This document shows, piece after piece, positions 53,289 to 61,754 of a stretch of DNA of 64,000 bases. The translations under genes were made by a program, and so were the position numbers. The DNA is from UBA5951 sp009936885 (lineage in GTDB: Bacteria > Pseudomonadota > Alphaproteobacteria > Puniceispirillales > Puniceispirillaceae). The stretch spans positions 54,618 to 118,617 of the forward strand of contig CALKVA010000016.1 in assembly GCA_937996625.1 (NCBI GenBank), written 5' to 3'. How positions within the stretch are numbered: the stretch's first letter is position 1; each line of letters opens with the position of its first letter. The notes beneath the pieces were generated by a model that saw only the letters and a program-made list of their open reading frames with translations, was not told where the DNA came from and did no database searches.

Positions 53289-55581
53289 TACTTACCAGAA
53301 CCTCTCTTTTTCCAACGTGATTAGACTTACTGATAATTCTAGCTGTTTCCATTTCTTCAATAAGCGTTGCCGCTCGATTATATCCAATTCGAAGATGGCG
53401 TTGAACAAAACTTGTCGAAGCGCGCTGTTCTCGGATAACCAAGGCTACTGCTTGGTCATATAGACTTTCCTCACCACTTGAGGCAGCACCTGCGCCATCC
53501 CCTAAGCTAGCATTACCTTCGGTTATATCTTCTGTTACTTTCTCGTCATATTCAGGCTCTCCTTGTTGACGCAAATAAGAGGCAACCTGTTCTACCTCAT
53601 CATCATCAACAAATGGTCCGTGAATTCTGGTAACCCTTCCGCCGCCTTCCATATATAGCATATCTCCTTTGCCAAGTAATTGCTCTGCACCTTGCTCGCC
53701 TAAGATAGTTCGGCTATCAATTCGTGATGTCACTTGAAATGAAATACGGGTTGGAAAATTGGCTTTTATAGTACCTGTGATTACATCTACAGACGGGCGC
53801 TGAGTGGCCATAATAACATGAATTCCAGCAGCACGTGCCATTTGTGCTAATCTCTGAACTGCTGCTTCTATCTCTTTACCAGCAACCAGCATCAGGTCTG
53901 CTACCTCGTCAATCACCACAACAATGTAGGGAAGTGGCGTAAGGTCAAGCATATCTTCTTCAAATACAGGACGACCTGTTTCTTGATCAAACCCTGTTTG
54001 AACCCTGCGGGATATCACCTCCCCCTTAGAGCGCGCTAATGCAAGGCGCTCATTATAACTTGTGATATTACGAACGCCTATCTTGGCCATATTGCGATAG
54101 CGGCTTTCCATTTCTCTTACCGCCCATTTAAGTGCCATAATAGCCTTTGCAGGATCTGTAACCACAGGCGTTAATAAATGCGGAATTCCGTCATATACAG
54201 ATAGCTCAAGCATTTTTGGATCTATCATAATTAACCGGCAACTATCAGGTGTATGTTTATATAATAGTGATAATATCATCGCATTGATACCGACTGATTT
54301 TCCAGAACCTGTGGTACCAGCCACCAGCAAATGGGGCATTTTAGCCAGATCCACAATGATAGGCGCACCGGCAATATCCATCCCAAGAGCAACTGGCAGG
54401 TCTGCTTTATGGTTTGTCCACTCATCAGAATCTAATAAATCGCGAAGTAATACTATTTGACGTATATCGTTTGGCAGCTCGATGCCGATAACATTCTGTC
54501 CTGGCACAACAGCAACCCTGACAGCAAGTGCGGACATAGACCTTGCAATATCATCGGCAAGGGCAATTACACGCTGTGATTTAATTCCTGGTGCTGGCTC
54601 TAGGTCATATCTTGTTACAACAGGGCCATGCCGGATATCAGTAATTTCTCCCTGCACTCTAAAATCAGATAATACAGTTTCAAGCTGCTCCGCATTTTCC
54701 TCCAATAATCCCTGAGGCGGTGCGGAATTCAATTTTGTCGGTGGTTTAAGCAAATAAGATGGCGGCGGCTGGAAACTACCATCAGCATCAAATTCAAATA
54801 CGGCCTGTGACGTATCTGTCTTTTTGGTTTTAGCTTTAGTCTTAGTACGCAGACTTGGCTGTTTCTTGGCAGTGGGCGTTTGTGTTTTTTTAAAAAAACT
54901 ATTTGAGGGCTTTGCAATAGCTGTTTGGGATAAGACCAATATCTTTTGCGATTTATCACGCTTTATTACGGATAAGAGCGCCAAAATTGGCATAAGGAGT
55001 AGTTTGCCTAATCGATATACCCAGCCTGCTTCTTTTTTGCCAAGAGCTGTTGACCAGACATACAGTAAAATACCTATTACTGCTAATAACAGAGCTAATG
55101 CCTGTCTACTATCAATTCCCAACTGGTCTAAACGAGTGCCTATAACAGGCAATAATGCCTGAAACAGCGCAGATGCAATGCCTCTGAAATCAAATCCTAA
55201 TCCGTAAAAACCAGCAGACAAAAATTGAATAGAAAGTGGTAGCAAGCATAATCTCCAAATCCACAATGATACCCCGCGATGGGCAAATATTCTAACCCCC
55301 CAAACAAACAAGGATAATGGAAATAATAGTGCAAAGAAGCCAAACCAGGAGACAAGCTGATTTGATAATAACGCACCAAAAGATCCAAACCAGTTCTTTA
55401 TCTCACTCTCGGATGAGACATGTGGTGCTGGGTCTAGTGCAGACGCGCTGGCAAGAATAATACCAAGACAGACTGCGCCCAAAACAAGCAAAATTCCAAT
55501 AAGCTCTTTTATTCGGCGAAAGAAAAATAGCCGAAGTCTATCAGACATTACTTTGCCTCTAGATTTTGTCTGTTCACTCAT
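53275..55581 (-). CDS. ftsK: DNA translocase FtsK
   Basis: 768 residues from the ATG at 55581, which overlaps the stop of the upstream aminotransferase; in-frame codons further up are unlikely starts. Membrane helices occupy roughly residues 10-185, then a Lys/Thr-rich linker and the motor with Walker A VAGTTGSGKSVGINAM, Walker B YIVVVIDEVADLMLVA, and the winged-helix gamma domain near the end (SFVQRHLRIGYNRAATLIE). It pumps the terminus region at the septum and activates XerCD; xerC is in this window. Confidence 0.95.
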   Translation of the reverse strand: MSEQTKSRGKVMSDRLRLFFFRRIKELIGILLVLGAVCLGIILASASALDPAPHVSSESEIKNWFGSFGALLSNQLVSWFGFFALLFPLSLFVWGVRIFAHRGVSLWIWRLCLLPLSIQFLSAGFYGLGFDFRGIASALFQALLPVIGTRLDQLGIDSRQALALLLAVIGILLYVWSTALGKKEAGWVYRLGKLLLMPILALLSVIKRDKSQKILVLSQTAIAKPSNSFFKKTQTPTAKKQPSLRTKTKAKTKKTDTSQAVFEFDADGSFQPPPSYLLKPPTKLNSAPPQGLLEENAEQLETVLSDFRVQGEITDIRHGPVVTRYDLEPAPGIKSQRVIALADDIARSMSALAVRVAVVPGQNVIGIELPNDIRQIVLLRDLLDSDEWTNHKADLPVALGMDIAGAPIIVDLAKMPHLLVAGTTGSGKSVGINAMILSLLYKHTPDSCRLIMIDPKMLELSVYDGIPHLLTPVVTDPAKAIMALKWAVREMESRYRNMAKIGVRNITSYNERLALARSKGEVISRRVQTGFDQETGRPVFEEDMLDLTPLPYIVVVIDEVADLMLVAGKEIEAAVQRLAQMARAAGIHVIMATQRPSVDVITGTIKANFPTRISFQVTSRIDSRTILGEQGAEQLLGKGDMLYMEGGGRVTRIHGPFVDDDEVEQVASYLRQQGEPEYDEKVTEDITEGNASLGDGAGAASSGEESLYDQAVALVIREQRASTSFVQRHLRIGYNRAATLIEEMETARIISKSNHVGKREVLVSNDEL

Positions 55582-56788
55582 TGGTTTTATTATCCTGCCA
55601 GATATCTTCGATGAATATCTGTAAGCGCTGCATCGCCTCTTCAATTACCTCAAGCTGATGAACCATTGCGATCCTTACATAACCAGCGGCTGGGTTAATA
55701 CCTCCATTGGGAACCGCCATATAACTGCCCGGAATGACTTTTATCGCCATATGCTGCCATAATAATTTAGTAAATTTCAGATCATCACCCACATACAACC
55801 ATAAAAAAAATCCCCCATCAGGAATATCACAATTCAGATATTTTTCTGCTAATTTAAATGCATTGTCATAATGCGCTCGCACCATTTTATTATGTTCTAA
55901 ATCACGGTAGATTTCACCAGCAACATTTAGCAATGGAGTTGGAACCAACGCCATTCCATTTGCTGCAATCATTGAATATGATGAGATTACTTCTGGATCA
56001 GCACATAAAAAACCAGCTCTAAGACCAGCCGCATTTGAGCGTTTTGATAAACTATTCAACACTGCTAGATTTGATAGTTTATTATAGTCATTTGAAGTTA
56101 TTTTCCGGGCAATTTCAGTGGCACTAACTGGCATATTATTTCGCCAAATATCAATATAACACTCATCCACAACCAGCAAAAAGTCATGTTTTCTAGCCAG
56201 CATTAGGGCATTTGTTAAATAGGCTTCACTTGCAATCACACCATGTGGGTTTGTTGGTGAACACAAATACATAAGCGTTGTGCGAGATAAGGTTTCTTCA
56301 TCAATAATGGATAAATCAGGCAGGAAACCATTTTCCAAACTAGCGTTCATTAAATGAATTTCACCGCCATTTATCAGACCTGCGGCACGCCATGCGTGAT
56401 AAAAAGGGTTAGAAACAAGCGCAACAGGATTGGATTTTGTGCCCCGCATACAATAGCCAAGCATATGAAGTGGCTCTCTTGTGCCAGGCACTGGAAGCAA
56501 ATAATTATCCAGAGGATCTAGCCAATCACCAATATCTGAGAATCTTTTGTTAAGGTATGAGCTAACATCACTATAGAATTTCGGGGTGCCTTTTACTTTG
56601 GGGTAGCTATGCCAGTCACAAGACGGATCAGATAATAATTGTGTAACAATAGATGGCGGGGCGAGTTGAGGCTCCCCTATCGACATATTAATTTCGCTCA
56701 TTCCCTCAGGCGCTAAAACCTCACCAATAAGAGAGCGCGTTTTTTGAAACATGTTATCATTAAAAAGTGAAAAGTCTGGATTTTGCAT
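55574..56788 (-). CDS. Class I/II aminotransferase, DapC-like
   Basis: 404 residues. EINMSIGEPQLAPPSIV opens it, CSPTNPHGVIAS and VDECYIDIW form the PLP pocket, and the lysine lies in LNSLSKRSNAAGLRAGFL, a variant typical of succinyldiaminopimelate aminotransferases (DapC). Adjacency to ftsK and the dapF/asd run supports DAP synthesis. Other substrates such as aspartate remain possible. Its end overlaps the ftsK start, so the two are cotranscribed. Confidence 0.75.
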   Translation of the reverse strand: MQNPDFSLFNDNMFQKTRSLIGEVLAPEGMSEINMSIGEPQLAPPSIVTQLLSDPSCDWHSYPKVKGTPKFYSDVSSYLNKRFSDIGDWLDPLDNYLLPVPGTREPLHMLGYCMRGTKSNPVALVSNPFYHAWRAAGLINGGEIHLMNASLENGFLPDLSIIDEETLSRTTLMYLCSPTNPHGVIASEAYLTNALMLARKHDFLLVVDECYIDIWRNNMPVSATEIARKITSNDYNKLSNLAVLNSLSKRSNAAGLRAGFLCADPEVISSYSMIAANGMALVPTPLLNVAGEIYRDLEHNKMVRAHYDNAFKLAEKYLNCDIPDGGFFLWLYVGDDLKFTKLLWQHMAIKVIPGSYMAVPNGGINPAAGYVRIAMVHQLEVIEEAMQRLQIFIEDIWQDNKTNE

Positions 56789-56820
56789 CTACAAATCTGC
56801 ATATATAGGTTAAGTGCATT

Positions 56821-56843
56821 CTCGCAAAGCGAGTGTAGTACAA
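56821..56843 (+). promoter_or_regulatory. Divergent gap: inverted repeat and candidate -10 upstream of gmhB
   Basis: CTCGC/GCGAG (56821-56825, 56829-56833) form a small hairpin or operator-like palindrome, directly followed by TACAAT at 56838-56843, a good -10 match. A -35 at the right distance is poor (TGCATT). The palindrome would lie between the two boxes. This 98-base gap must hold promoters for gmhB and for the DapC-like gene on the other strand. Confidence 0.3.
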
Positions 56844-56886
56844 TAGCGCGACCAGAACAACAATAGCCGATGAAGGTTTCAAACAA

Positions 56887-57411
56887 ATGAAGGGGGCCAT
56901 CTTTTTTGATCGCGATAACACGCTTGTTATAGATAATGGCTATACGTGGAAAATATCAGATTTTGCTTTTTTATCTGATAGCGCTGAGGCTCTTGCCTTA
57001 TTAAACGCCCATCACATACCAGTATTTATTGTAACAAATCAATCAGGTATCGCACGCGGATATTTCAGCGAAACCGATATGCATAAATTCAATCAGTATC
57101 TCATAGAGCAAGTGGATTTAAAAGGCGGCAGAATTACAGATATTGCGTTTTGCCCCCATCATCCAGACTACCCTAAAAAAGATGCTCCAACGCATTGTGA
57201 TTGCAGAAAACCCTCATCTGGTATGTTACAAAAACTCTCTCATAAATGGCAAATAGACCTCAAAAAATCGGTGATGATAGGGGACCAGCAAACAGATATA
57301 CAAGCAGGTATAAAGGCGGGATGCCTTAAGAGCTATCTGCTAGAGCCAAGCCGCTCCAGAGTAGAATTATGTAGCAATATTATCTCTAATTATTTTAGGG
57401 GTAGAGTATAA
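56887..57411 (+). CDS. gmhB: HAD phosphatase, GmhB-like (heptose bisphosphate phosphatase)
   Basis: 174 residues. FFDRDNTLV contains the nucleophile and acid/base Asp, VTNQSGIARGYF is the motif II region, the zinc site lies in FCPHHPDYP with CDCRKPSSGML, and MIGDQQTDIQAGIKAG carries motif III/IV. It would dephosphorylate heptose-1,7-bisphosphate for LPS core or a related glycerol- or sugar phosphate. A histidinol-phosphatase function is the main alternative. Three bases precede the next gene. Confidence 0.8.
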   Translation: MKGAIFFDRDNTLVIDNGYTWKISDFAFLSDSAEALALLNAHHIPVFIVTNQSGIARGYFSETDMHKFNQYLIEQVDLKGGRITDIAFCPHHPDYPKKDAPTHCDCRKPSSGMLQKLSHKWQIDLKKSVMIGDQQTDIQAGIKAGCLKSYLLEPSRSRVELCSNIISNYFRGRV

Positions 57412-57413
57412 TT

Positions 57414-58631
57414 ATGGTGCATAAAACACCGATAATTGTGATTGGAAATGGTCTTACAGCAAAAGTAATGTGTGCTGCATTGGATTATTTTAACCTTGAA
57501 TATACCCAGCTCATACCTGCGAAAAGTGACGTTACGGATAGCAGAACCACCACTATAAATCTGGCCAGCCAAAAAATGCTTTCACATCTTAATTTATGGT
57601 CTTTTTCAGCAGAGGATAGCACAAAAATTACAGAAATTCTGGTATCACAAAAATCGTTTGGAACAAACTGTTTTCATAACAAGAGCAATGCCTCAAGCCT
57701 GTGTTTCTCCCTTGATGGGGAGCCAATGGCATGGACTATAGAAAATAATAGCCTGCTTCAATCCTGTTATGAGCTAAATTTACAATCACCGTCACAGATT
57801 TGCGTCTATGAAGAGGCGTTAAGCTTTGATTTTAGTCCCTTGAGCGTTAATGTTAGGGATAGTAAGGGCGCGCAATGGCAGGCAGAATTACTTATTGCAT
57901 GTGATGGCGCACATAGCCAAGCTCGTGTAGCAGCAGGACTGAGTAGTACTTCTCTTGCGGCTCGCCAGAAAGCAGTAATTGCTCGGATTAATCTGAACCG
58001 CTTTCATAATAACAAAGCCTTTCAAAGGTTCCTGCCAGACGGTCCTATAGCGCTAATGCCCATCAAAGCACAGGAAGCTGCACTTGTTTGGTCCGCAACC
58101 AACAAAGTGGCAGACACGCTGTCTAAAATATCTGATAGTGACTTCACCTACCAAGTCAGAGAGAAATTAGGAGATGGGTTTAGCGAGCTTACCATAAATT
58201 CAAAAAGGGGGATTTGGCCTCTCAATCCTTCCATCACACGAAGCATGGGGCAACCAGGACTGCTGCTTGCTGGAGATTCAAGCCATTCTATTCATCCCCT
58301 TGCTGGAATGGGCTTTAATCTTGCACTTGGCGACATTGCGGTTATATGTGACTGCCTAGATAGCGCAAGAAATAATGGTCTTTCATTCTCACACCCATCG
58401 ATATTAACAGACTATCAAGCCAAACGGCGCGTTGAAGTCGAGGCTGTTATCGGCGTAACACAGGGCTTAAACCGCCTTTTTAGCCATAAAAGTTTTCAAC
58501 TTAAACTTCTGCCATCAAGTTTAATTGATTTCGGATTAGACATTATGGATATGCTGCCTATCAAAAAACAGCTTACCCAAATTGCTACGGGCGGTGTTCT
58601 TACATCGGCAAGTTTATTCTCAGATATATAG
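57414..58631 (+). CDS. UbiH/Coq6-family FAD monooxygenase
   Basis: 405 residues. The N-terminal FAD motif is IIVIGNGLTAKVMCAAL, in which the last glycine of GxGxxG is replaced by Ala. LLIACDGAHSQAR is the DG motif, and LLAGDSSHSIHPLAGMGFNLALGD is the second FAD motif of this family. It is most similar to ubiquinone ring hydroxylases (UbiH, UbiF, UbiL or UbiM type); which carbon it hydroxylates cannot be told. It follows gmhB by two bases, an uncommon pairing. Confidence 0.78.
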   Translation: MVHKTPIIVIGNGLTAKVMCAALDYFNLEYTQLIPAKSDVTDSRTTTINLASQKMLSHLNLWSFSAEDSTKITEILVSQKSFGTNCFHNKSNASSLCFSLDGEPMAWTIENNSLLQSCYELNLQSPSQICVYEEALSFDFSPLSVNVRDSKGAQWQAELLIACDGAHSQARVAAGLSSTSLAARQKAVIARINLNRFHNNKAFQRFLPDGPIALMPIKAQEAALVWSATNKVADTLSKISDSDFTYQVREKLGDGFSELTINSKRGIWPLNPSITRSMGQPGLLLAGDSSHSIHPLAGMGFNLALGDIAVICDCLDSARNNGLSFSHPSILTDYQAKRRVEVEAVIGVTQGLNRLFSHKSFQLKLLPSSLIDFGLDIMDMLPIKKQLTQIATGGVLTSASLFSDI

Positions 58632-58636
58632 TTTTT

Positions 58637-58987
58637 TTAGATAAGTACGTTTAATCGGCGCAGATAATCAGCATATAAATCATCTTTTCGCATTCCATAA
58701 TCATGTAATAACACCCAGCTATAGATTCCGGTTTCATGCCCATCATCAAACTGCAGCCTTACAGCATAATTCCCGACAGCTTCTATATTTATAATCCTAA
58801 CATCCTGTTTTCCAGAAATCGTTTTTTTTTGCTCGGCTCCATGTCCTTGAACTTCTGCAGACGGGGATTCTACTCTTAGTAATTCTGCTGATAATTGAGC
58901 CATAAAACCATCATTGAAAGAAACAGATAATGTTTTCTTATCTTTATGAAGCCGAATTTGAGTTGCTATGATTTTAGCTGAATTCAT
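58637..58987 (-). CDS. DUF971 domain protein
   Basis: 116 residues, a single DUF971 domain (the N-terminal part of gamma-butyrobetaine hydroxylases). IRLHKDKKTLSVSFNDG, LSAELLRVESPSAEV and LQFDDGHETGIYSWVLL are diagnostic (the W-L/Y-T-G-I-Y-S-W region). Function is unknown; iron-sulphur or iron links are proposed for relatives. It is the last gene of a minus-strand series and faces the monooxygenase tail-to-tail. Confidence 0.88.
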   Translation of the reverse strand: MNSAKIIATQIRLHKDKKTLSVSFNDGFMAQLSAELLRVESPSAEVQGHGAEQKKTISGKQDVRIINIEAVGNYAVRLQFDDGHETGIYSWVLLHDYGMRKDDLYADYLRRLNVLI

Positions 58988-59016
58988 GTGAAATCGATTA
59001 TTCTATTTACGATGGA

Positions 59017-59283
59017 TTACTTACGGTGATGGGAAGATTGCCATTTATTAACTTCATCTATAGAGAGATCTCGGCAATGATGCTCGCTTAAAAGTGGACA
59101 ATATTGTTCTATTGGATATGCTTTTTTTCCCTGAATACTAATAAGCTCTTGCGCTTTTTTATCATAAATCAAAAGACTTTTTGTATCAGGGCAAACTAAC
59201 ATATTTATTAACACAGCCGCTGTTTTAGGCATTTTTTTGATTATAATTTTATCTTTGCTGGTTGTTGAATCAATGTTTGGCAT
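59017..59283 (-). CDS. Trm112 family protein
   Basis: About 88 residues from the ATG at 59283. The diagnostic part is LINMLVCPDTKSLLIYDKKAQELIS and KKAYPIEQYCPLL (seen as MLVCPDTKSLLIYDKKAQE and KKAYPIEQYCPLL). The family length is nearer 60-70 residues, so the true start may be the ATG at 59232 (71 residues); neither has a strong ribosome binding site. Trm112 proteins activate methyltransferases in eukaryotes and archaea; their bacterial role is less clear. It overlaps the LON-domain gene if the longer start is used. Confidence 0.8.
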   Translation of the reverse strand: MPNIDSTTSKDKIIIKKMPKTAAVLINMLVCPDTKSLLIYDKKAQELISIQGKKAYPIEQYCPLLSEHHCRDLSIDEVNKWQSSHHRK

Positions 59284-59923
59284 TGTCAGCATAATCATCA
59301 TGACAGGACATTTGTAGAATTGTCGTTAACAATTCTGCTCTGCTAGATAGGTTTTGCACTTCGAGCAGCGCCTGTTTTTCTGCTACATCAAATGGGCATA
59401 TCATAGATAAAGTACTAACAAGCTTCTCGTCTGAGCAGGCTTCTAACTGTGACCAGTCAACCTGAAACCCTTTTGCATCAAAATATTGTTTTAAAATAGC
59501 TGATAAGGTTGCACGATCTATCGGAGCCTCGTCAATTGACAAATCCTCTTTAAAATTATTCCAATCTATATCTGCTATCAAATAGCCTGATGCACGTTCA
59601 GAAAAACTATTGGCACTAAAACGAATACAGCCAGAAAGCGTAATTAATATTCTGCCATCATCCTGTTCTGAGAAGCTTGATATCCTGCCTGCACATCCAA
59701 CTGAATAATAGGGGTTTGATGACTGGTCTTTATTTGGCTGTGTCATTCCAATAAGGCGAAGTGGGCTCGCTATAGCGTCTCTTACCATCGCAAGATATCT
59801 AGGCTCAAAAATATTAAGCGGCAATGTTCCCCCTGGTAGCAACAACGCCCCGGTTAGAGGGAATATCGGAATTTGACCTGGCAAATCTTTAAACTCAGGT
59901 TCAAAAGGGCCTCTGATTGTCAT
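59270..59923 (-). CDS. LON substrate-binding-domain protein
   Basis: 217 residues from the ATG at 59923, preceded by GAGGAAT; a TTG at 59989 has no such site. QIPIFPLTGALLLPGGTLPLNIFEPRYLAM is the LON N-terminal domain start (PIFPLTGALLLPGGTLPLN and IFEPRYLAMV), and VGCAGRISSFSEQDDGRILI follows. There is no AAA or protease domain, so it is a stand-alone domain. Alphaproteobacteria usually carry it beside CnoX, as here, and Trm112 follows. Role unknown; quality control is suggested by context. Confidence 0.88.
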   Translation of the reverse strand: MTIRGPFEPEFKDLPGQIPIFPLTGALLLPGGTLPLNIFEPRYLAMVRDAIASPLRLIGMTQPNKDQSSNPYYSVGCAGRISSFSEQDDGRILITLSGCIRFSANSFSERASGYLIADIDWNNFKEDLSIDEAPIDRATLSAILKQYFDAKGFQVDWSQLEACSDEKLVSTLSMICPFDVAEKQALLEVQNLSSRAELLTTILQMSCHDDYADNAKH

Positions 59924-59992
59924 ATATTCCTCATCCAATATTGTCCTTGGGAATAAACTAATTTGTCTATTAGATGAAACATAGTGCAAGAA

Positions 59993-60892
59993 TCAGGAAA
60001 ACAAATAGCTAGATAATTTCCGTCTTGCCTTAATCACATCTGGATGTGTTTGGCCAAGTGCTGTGAAAAACTCAATCAGTTGTGTTCGTGCTGCATTCTC
60101 CTGCCAAGAGGGGTCTATTTTTATTGACTCCAAAAGATGATACATAGCGTCTGATTGCTGGCCTGAGGCGAAAAGTGCAACCGCCAAATCCTGCCTTGCT
60201 TGCAAATTTGCTGGGTCAGATTGCACAGCAATCTCCAAATCACCTGTCTCAGATACTACTTCAGCGCCTTTTATAGCCACTTTTAGGGCAGCCATAACAT
60301 CCCGTATAACTGATTTTTTTAGCATATCCTCATCTAGTTGATCTAACACTTCCTGTGCTTCATCATGTTCGCCAATCGCAACCAAACATTTAATAAACCC
60401 TGCTAATGCTTCTGCTGATTCTGGGGATAAAGAGAGCGCTTGTTGATAAGACTGCATCGCGGTATTTGCATCATTCTGAGCAAGCGCAGTTGCACCAGCT
60501 TCTAGCAAGCCCGAGATGTCGGCCTGCCCTGGTGCCGCTTCTGAGAGTTTCTCAACAAATTGAGTAACAGCTGATTCTGGCTGAGCACCTGCAAAACCAT
60601 CTGCTGGTTGACCATTTACAAATCCAAAAACAGTCGGTACAGATTGCACCCGCATTTGCGCAGCGATTTCCTGATTATCATCTATATTAATTTTAGTAAG
60701 TTTTACATTTTTGTATTTTGCACATACCTTTTCTAAAACAGGCGCTAATTGTTTACAGGGGCCACACCAAGGTGCCCAGAACTGGACAATAACCGCCTGT
60801 TCTGAACTAGCCTCTATAACCTCCGACATAATATTTTCAGCCGTTACATCCACAGGCTGTTGCGGGGTGTTTTCTTCAATCAATAATGACAT
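59993..60892 (-). CDS. cnoX: Thioredoxin-TPR chaperedoxin (CnoX/YbbN)
   Basis: 299 residues. A thioredoxin domain (VQFWAPWCGPCKQLAPVL, cis-Pro in QSVPTVFGF) fills residues about 20-130, then TPR-like helical repeats (AMQSYQQALSLSPESAEALAG, later LEIAVQSDPANLQARQDLAVALF shown as AVQSDPANLQARQDLAVAL). Unlike E. coli YbbN, which has lost one Cys, the CGPC pair is intact, so redox activity is expected, as in Caulobacter CnoX. It protects substrates from oxidative aggregation. GAGGG precedes the start. Confidence 0.92.
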   Translation of the reverse strand: MSLLIEENTPQQPVDVTAENIMSEVIEASSEQAVIVQFWAPWCGPCKQLAPVLEKVCAKYKNVKLTKINIDDNQEIAAQMRVQSVPTVFGFVNGQPADGFAGAQPESAVTQFVEKLSEAAPGQADISGLLEAGATALAQNDANTAMQSYQQALSLSPESAEALAGFIKCLVAIGEHDEAQEVLDQLDEDMLKKSVIRDVMAALKVAIKGAEVVSETGDLEIAVQSDPANLQARQDLAVALFASGQQSDAMYHLLESIKIDPSWQENAARTQLIEFFTALGQTHPDVIKARRKLSSYLFS

Positions 60893-60919
60893 CTTCGCCC
60901 TCTATTCTACTTGTCTGCC

Positions 60920-61480
60920 CTATTCATTTGCGAGTGTTAACTTAATAGACTGTACGCCTAAATACTCAAGATATTTATTCAATTCTTCTGGCACCATGGA
61001 TAGGGTTCGGTCATTCACCAATGGATGCATATAAATTTTTGCCATCTGATATAAATCACTATCAATGGCAAACCTTACCCCTTTTTGAACCCCGGTTATC
61101 ATTGATAAGGGTGTGACAGCGCCAGGCCGCACTCCTAAATTTTCAAGCAGCCTATCTGCACTTCCAAAAGATAATCTGCCTGATTGCATCAAATCTGCCA
61201 GTTCTTTTAAGTCAACTGTTCGGTCTTCTTGTATGACTGCAAGAAAATTGTTTTTCTTATGATCTCGTAAATATAGGTTTTTAATATGCCCGCCACCCTC
61301 ATGCTTAGTAAGCATCCCATCTCTATGGGCTTTGGAATCTTCTACTGTTTTTAAGGGGCGATGGTTGAACTGCTCAAACTGAATTTTTAAGTTGTTTAAG
61401 TCAGAAATTAACATATCAGGGTGAATAGGCAGACTATCTTGAAATAATGATGATGCGTCTGGTGTGATTTCTTCTGACAT
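60920..61480 (-). CDS. Prolyl-tRNA editing protein (ProXp-ala / PrdX type)
   Basis: 186 residues, one YbaK/ProX editing domain. GGGHIKNLYLRDHKKNNFLAV, LSFGSADRLLENLGVRPGAVTPLSM (seen as GSADRLLENLGVRPGAVTP) and AKIYMHPLVNDRTLSM are strong marks of the stand-alone prolyl-tRNA deacylases that remove mischarged alanine from tRNA-Pro. Such proteins compensate for prolyl-tRNA synthetases lacking an insertion domain, common in alphaproteobacteria. It is the first gene of the minus-strand series, 27 bases before cnoX. Confidence 0.9.
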   Translation of the reverse strand: MSEEITPDASSLFQDSLPIHPDMLISDLNNLKIQFEQFNHRPLKTVEDSKAHRDGMLTKHEGGGHIKNLYLRDHKKNNFLAVIQEDRTVDLKELADLMQSGRLSFGSADRLLENLGVRPGAVTPLSMITGVQKGVRFAIDSDLYQMAKIYMHPLVNDRTLSMVPEELNKYLEYLGVQSIKLTLANE

Positions 61481-61481
61481 T

Positions 61482-61513
61482 TTATTACCTATTTTTATTA
61501 TTACCTATTTTTA
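61482..61513. repeat. Two tandem 16-base repeats duplicating a ribosome binding site
   Basis: TTATTACCTATTTTTA occurs twice back to back at 61482-61497 and 61498-61513. On the minus strand each copy carries AGGTAATAA, the likely ribosome binding site of the editing protein gene starting at 61480. The outer copy is displaced by 16 bases. Copy-number changes could tune leader length without changing the protein. Confidence 0.85.
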
Positions 61514-61754
61514 AAGTGCTAAACTCAAACTGAATTTGTAACCCGGACTAAAATTATGTTCTGAACGATAAATTAGTATAAGTCTATATATGAGGCTCAA
61601 CTATTTACAGTGCAAGGGTCTGATATAGTTTGAGATTCAATTATATCACAATCAAGGTTACGAAAAGCAACAATTGACGCAAAACACTGCTTTCTTTAAT
61701 GAAAAATTTAGTGCTTTTTTATTCGGTTCATCATTTTAGTCTGAGGTAAATTAA
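61514..61754. other. Divergent intergenic region, no gene seen
   Basis: About 240 AT-rich bases between the editing protein and the dehydrogenase. I see no RNA gene, and no coding frame of note. TTGACG (near 61674) could be a -35 for the plus-strand sugar genes but has no good -10 at 16-18 bases. The region must hold promoters for both directions. Confidence 0.4.
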
